Source: an uncultured Nitrosomonadaceae bacterium
GTDB lineage: Bacteria > Pseudomonadota > Gammaproteobacteria > Burkholderiales > Nitrosomonadaceae
DNA: 64,000 nucleotides
Assembly: GCA_943787405.1 (NCBI GenBank)
Contig: CALSMH010000003.1
Coordinates: forward strand, 186,001-250,000
Direction of reading: 5' to 3'
The position numbers were made by a program, and so were the translations under genes. Within the stretch, counting starts at the first letter, position 1, and each line of letters begins with the position of its first letter. Shown one piece after another: positions 63,574-64,000 of this stretch. The notes below the pieces were generated by a model. That model saw only the letters and a list, made by a program, of their open reading frames with translations, was not told the DNA's origin and did not search any database.

Positions 63574-64000
63574 TCATCCCCTTGAACCAAACATCATACG
63601 TTTAGCTACAAAACGCTTAGCTGGCGGGAAACAATCAAGCGCACTTAACCCAATTCCACGCATTCCCTGTAATAAAATATTTTCATTGGAAAAAATCTTA
63701 ACCAAAGAATCTGTAAAGATCCTTCCTCCTCCACTGTCAATTTTCCGTTTAGCTTGATACTTTGAAAGCATAACAGGGGACCCGATGTCAGAAGACGTTT
63801 CAATAATCTCTTCTGATAATTCCCAAGCATCACGCAAGCCTAAATTAAAACCTTGTCCAGCTACAGGATGTAAAGTTTGTGCCGCATTTCCAATCAATAC
63901 AACTCGACGCCCTACTACAGGAGTTGCATATTTAAGAGCTAGAGGAAAACCAGAACGTTTGCCGGTACAAGTAAATTTTCCAATTCGATCACCAAAATGA
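63574..64000 (-). CDS. UbiH/VisC-family FAD monooxygenase, 3' part
   Basis: C-terminal part of a flavoprotein hydroxylase of ubiquinone synthesis; the frame stays open to the window edge. The diagnostic block is RRVVLIGNAAQTLHPVAGQG followed by FNLGLRDAW, the FAD-binding DG/GD-type motif with Asn in place of the usual Asp (GNAA rather than GDAA, as in many UbiH proteins). The exact member (UbiH, UbiF or UbiI) cannot be decided from the fragment. It runs in the same direction as dusB, about 125 bases upstream. Confidence 0.9.
   Translation of the reverse strand, partial: HFGDRIGKFTCTGKRSGFPLALKYATPVVGRRVVLIGNAAQTLHPVAGQGFNLGLRDAWELSEEIIETSSDIGSPVMLSKYQAKRKIDSGGGRIFTDSLVKIFSNENILLQGMRGIGLSALDCFPPAKRFVAKRMMFGSRG

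Overview
The window is a core-genome segment of an ammonia-oxidising betaproteobacterium, most likely Nitrosomonadaceae. Three things point there. First, it carries hydroxylamine oxidoreductase (haoA) with eight CxxCH motifs and the P460-linking tyrosine, followed by haoB. Second, infA lies between secY and rpmJ, a betaproteobacterial arrangement. Third, the dusB-fis-purH-purD-hemF and aroA-cmk-rpsA-ihfB gene orders fit that class. The DNA is strikingly AT-rich by eye (about 60% A+T, not computed). Several conserved neighbourhoods are missing genes usually found there, which suggests genome reduction. No rRNA, tRNA, CRISPR array, insertion sequence or phage gene was recognised.

Layout. 0.2-2.4 kb (+): an FAD/NAD(P) oxidoreductase (NDH-2-like), an SRPBCC-fold protein and a short LOV blue-light sensor, converging on haoAB (2.4-5.2 kb, -). 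5.4-6.1 kb (-): a class I glutamine amidotransferase. 6.3-25.2 kb (-): the complete alpha, spc, S10 and str ribosomal clusters with rpoA, secY, infA, tuf and fusA. Two sigma70-like promoters are visible here, upstream of rplN and upstream of rpsL, and the rpsL leader holds a duplicated terminator-like hairpin. 25.5-30.7 kb (-): pyrF, ihfB, rpsA, cmk, aroA. 30.7-32.1 kb (-): an unknown lipoprotein. 32.5-33.9 kb (+): cysE and a SirB-like membrane protein.

34.2-45.8 kb (+): rpsB-tsf-pyrH-frr-uppS-cdsA-dxr, a strong hairpin, then rseP-bamA-fabZ-rnhB-slyD. The genes normally lying between bamA and rnhB (skp, lpxD, lpxA, lpxB) are not there. 45.9-52.3 kb: mutS and suhB (-), trmJ, a cysteine desulfurase, a tiny basic protein and a DUF4870-like membrane protein (+). 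52.4-56.6 kb (-): proton-pumping pyrophosphatase, PPi-dependent phosphofructokinase and adenylate kinase, a pyrophosphate/adenylate energy group. The only in-frame start available for full-length adk is ATA. 56.7-57.6 kb is about 1 kb without a convincing gene; it contains clustered DnaA-box-like 9-mers and an AT-rich inverted repeat. 57.6-64.0 kb (-): a small secreted or membrane protein, hemF, purD, purH, fis, dusB and the 3' part of a UbiH-family hydroxylase cut by the window edge.

Together the genes give ammonia-oxidation energy metabolism, translation, isoprenoid and phospholipid precursor synthesis, outer-membrane protein assembly, purine and heme synthesis, and PPi-linked energy saving. 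The points most worth a second look are the absent lipid A genes at two unrelated loci, the ATA start of adk, the LOV cassette next to haoAB, the lysine-rich tail on ribosomal protein S3, the str-operon leader hairpins, and the origin-like gap at 57 kb.
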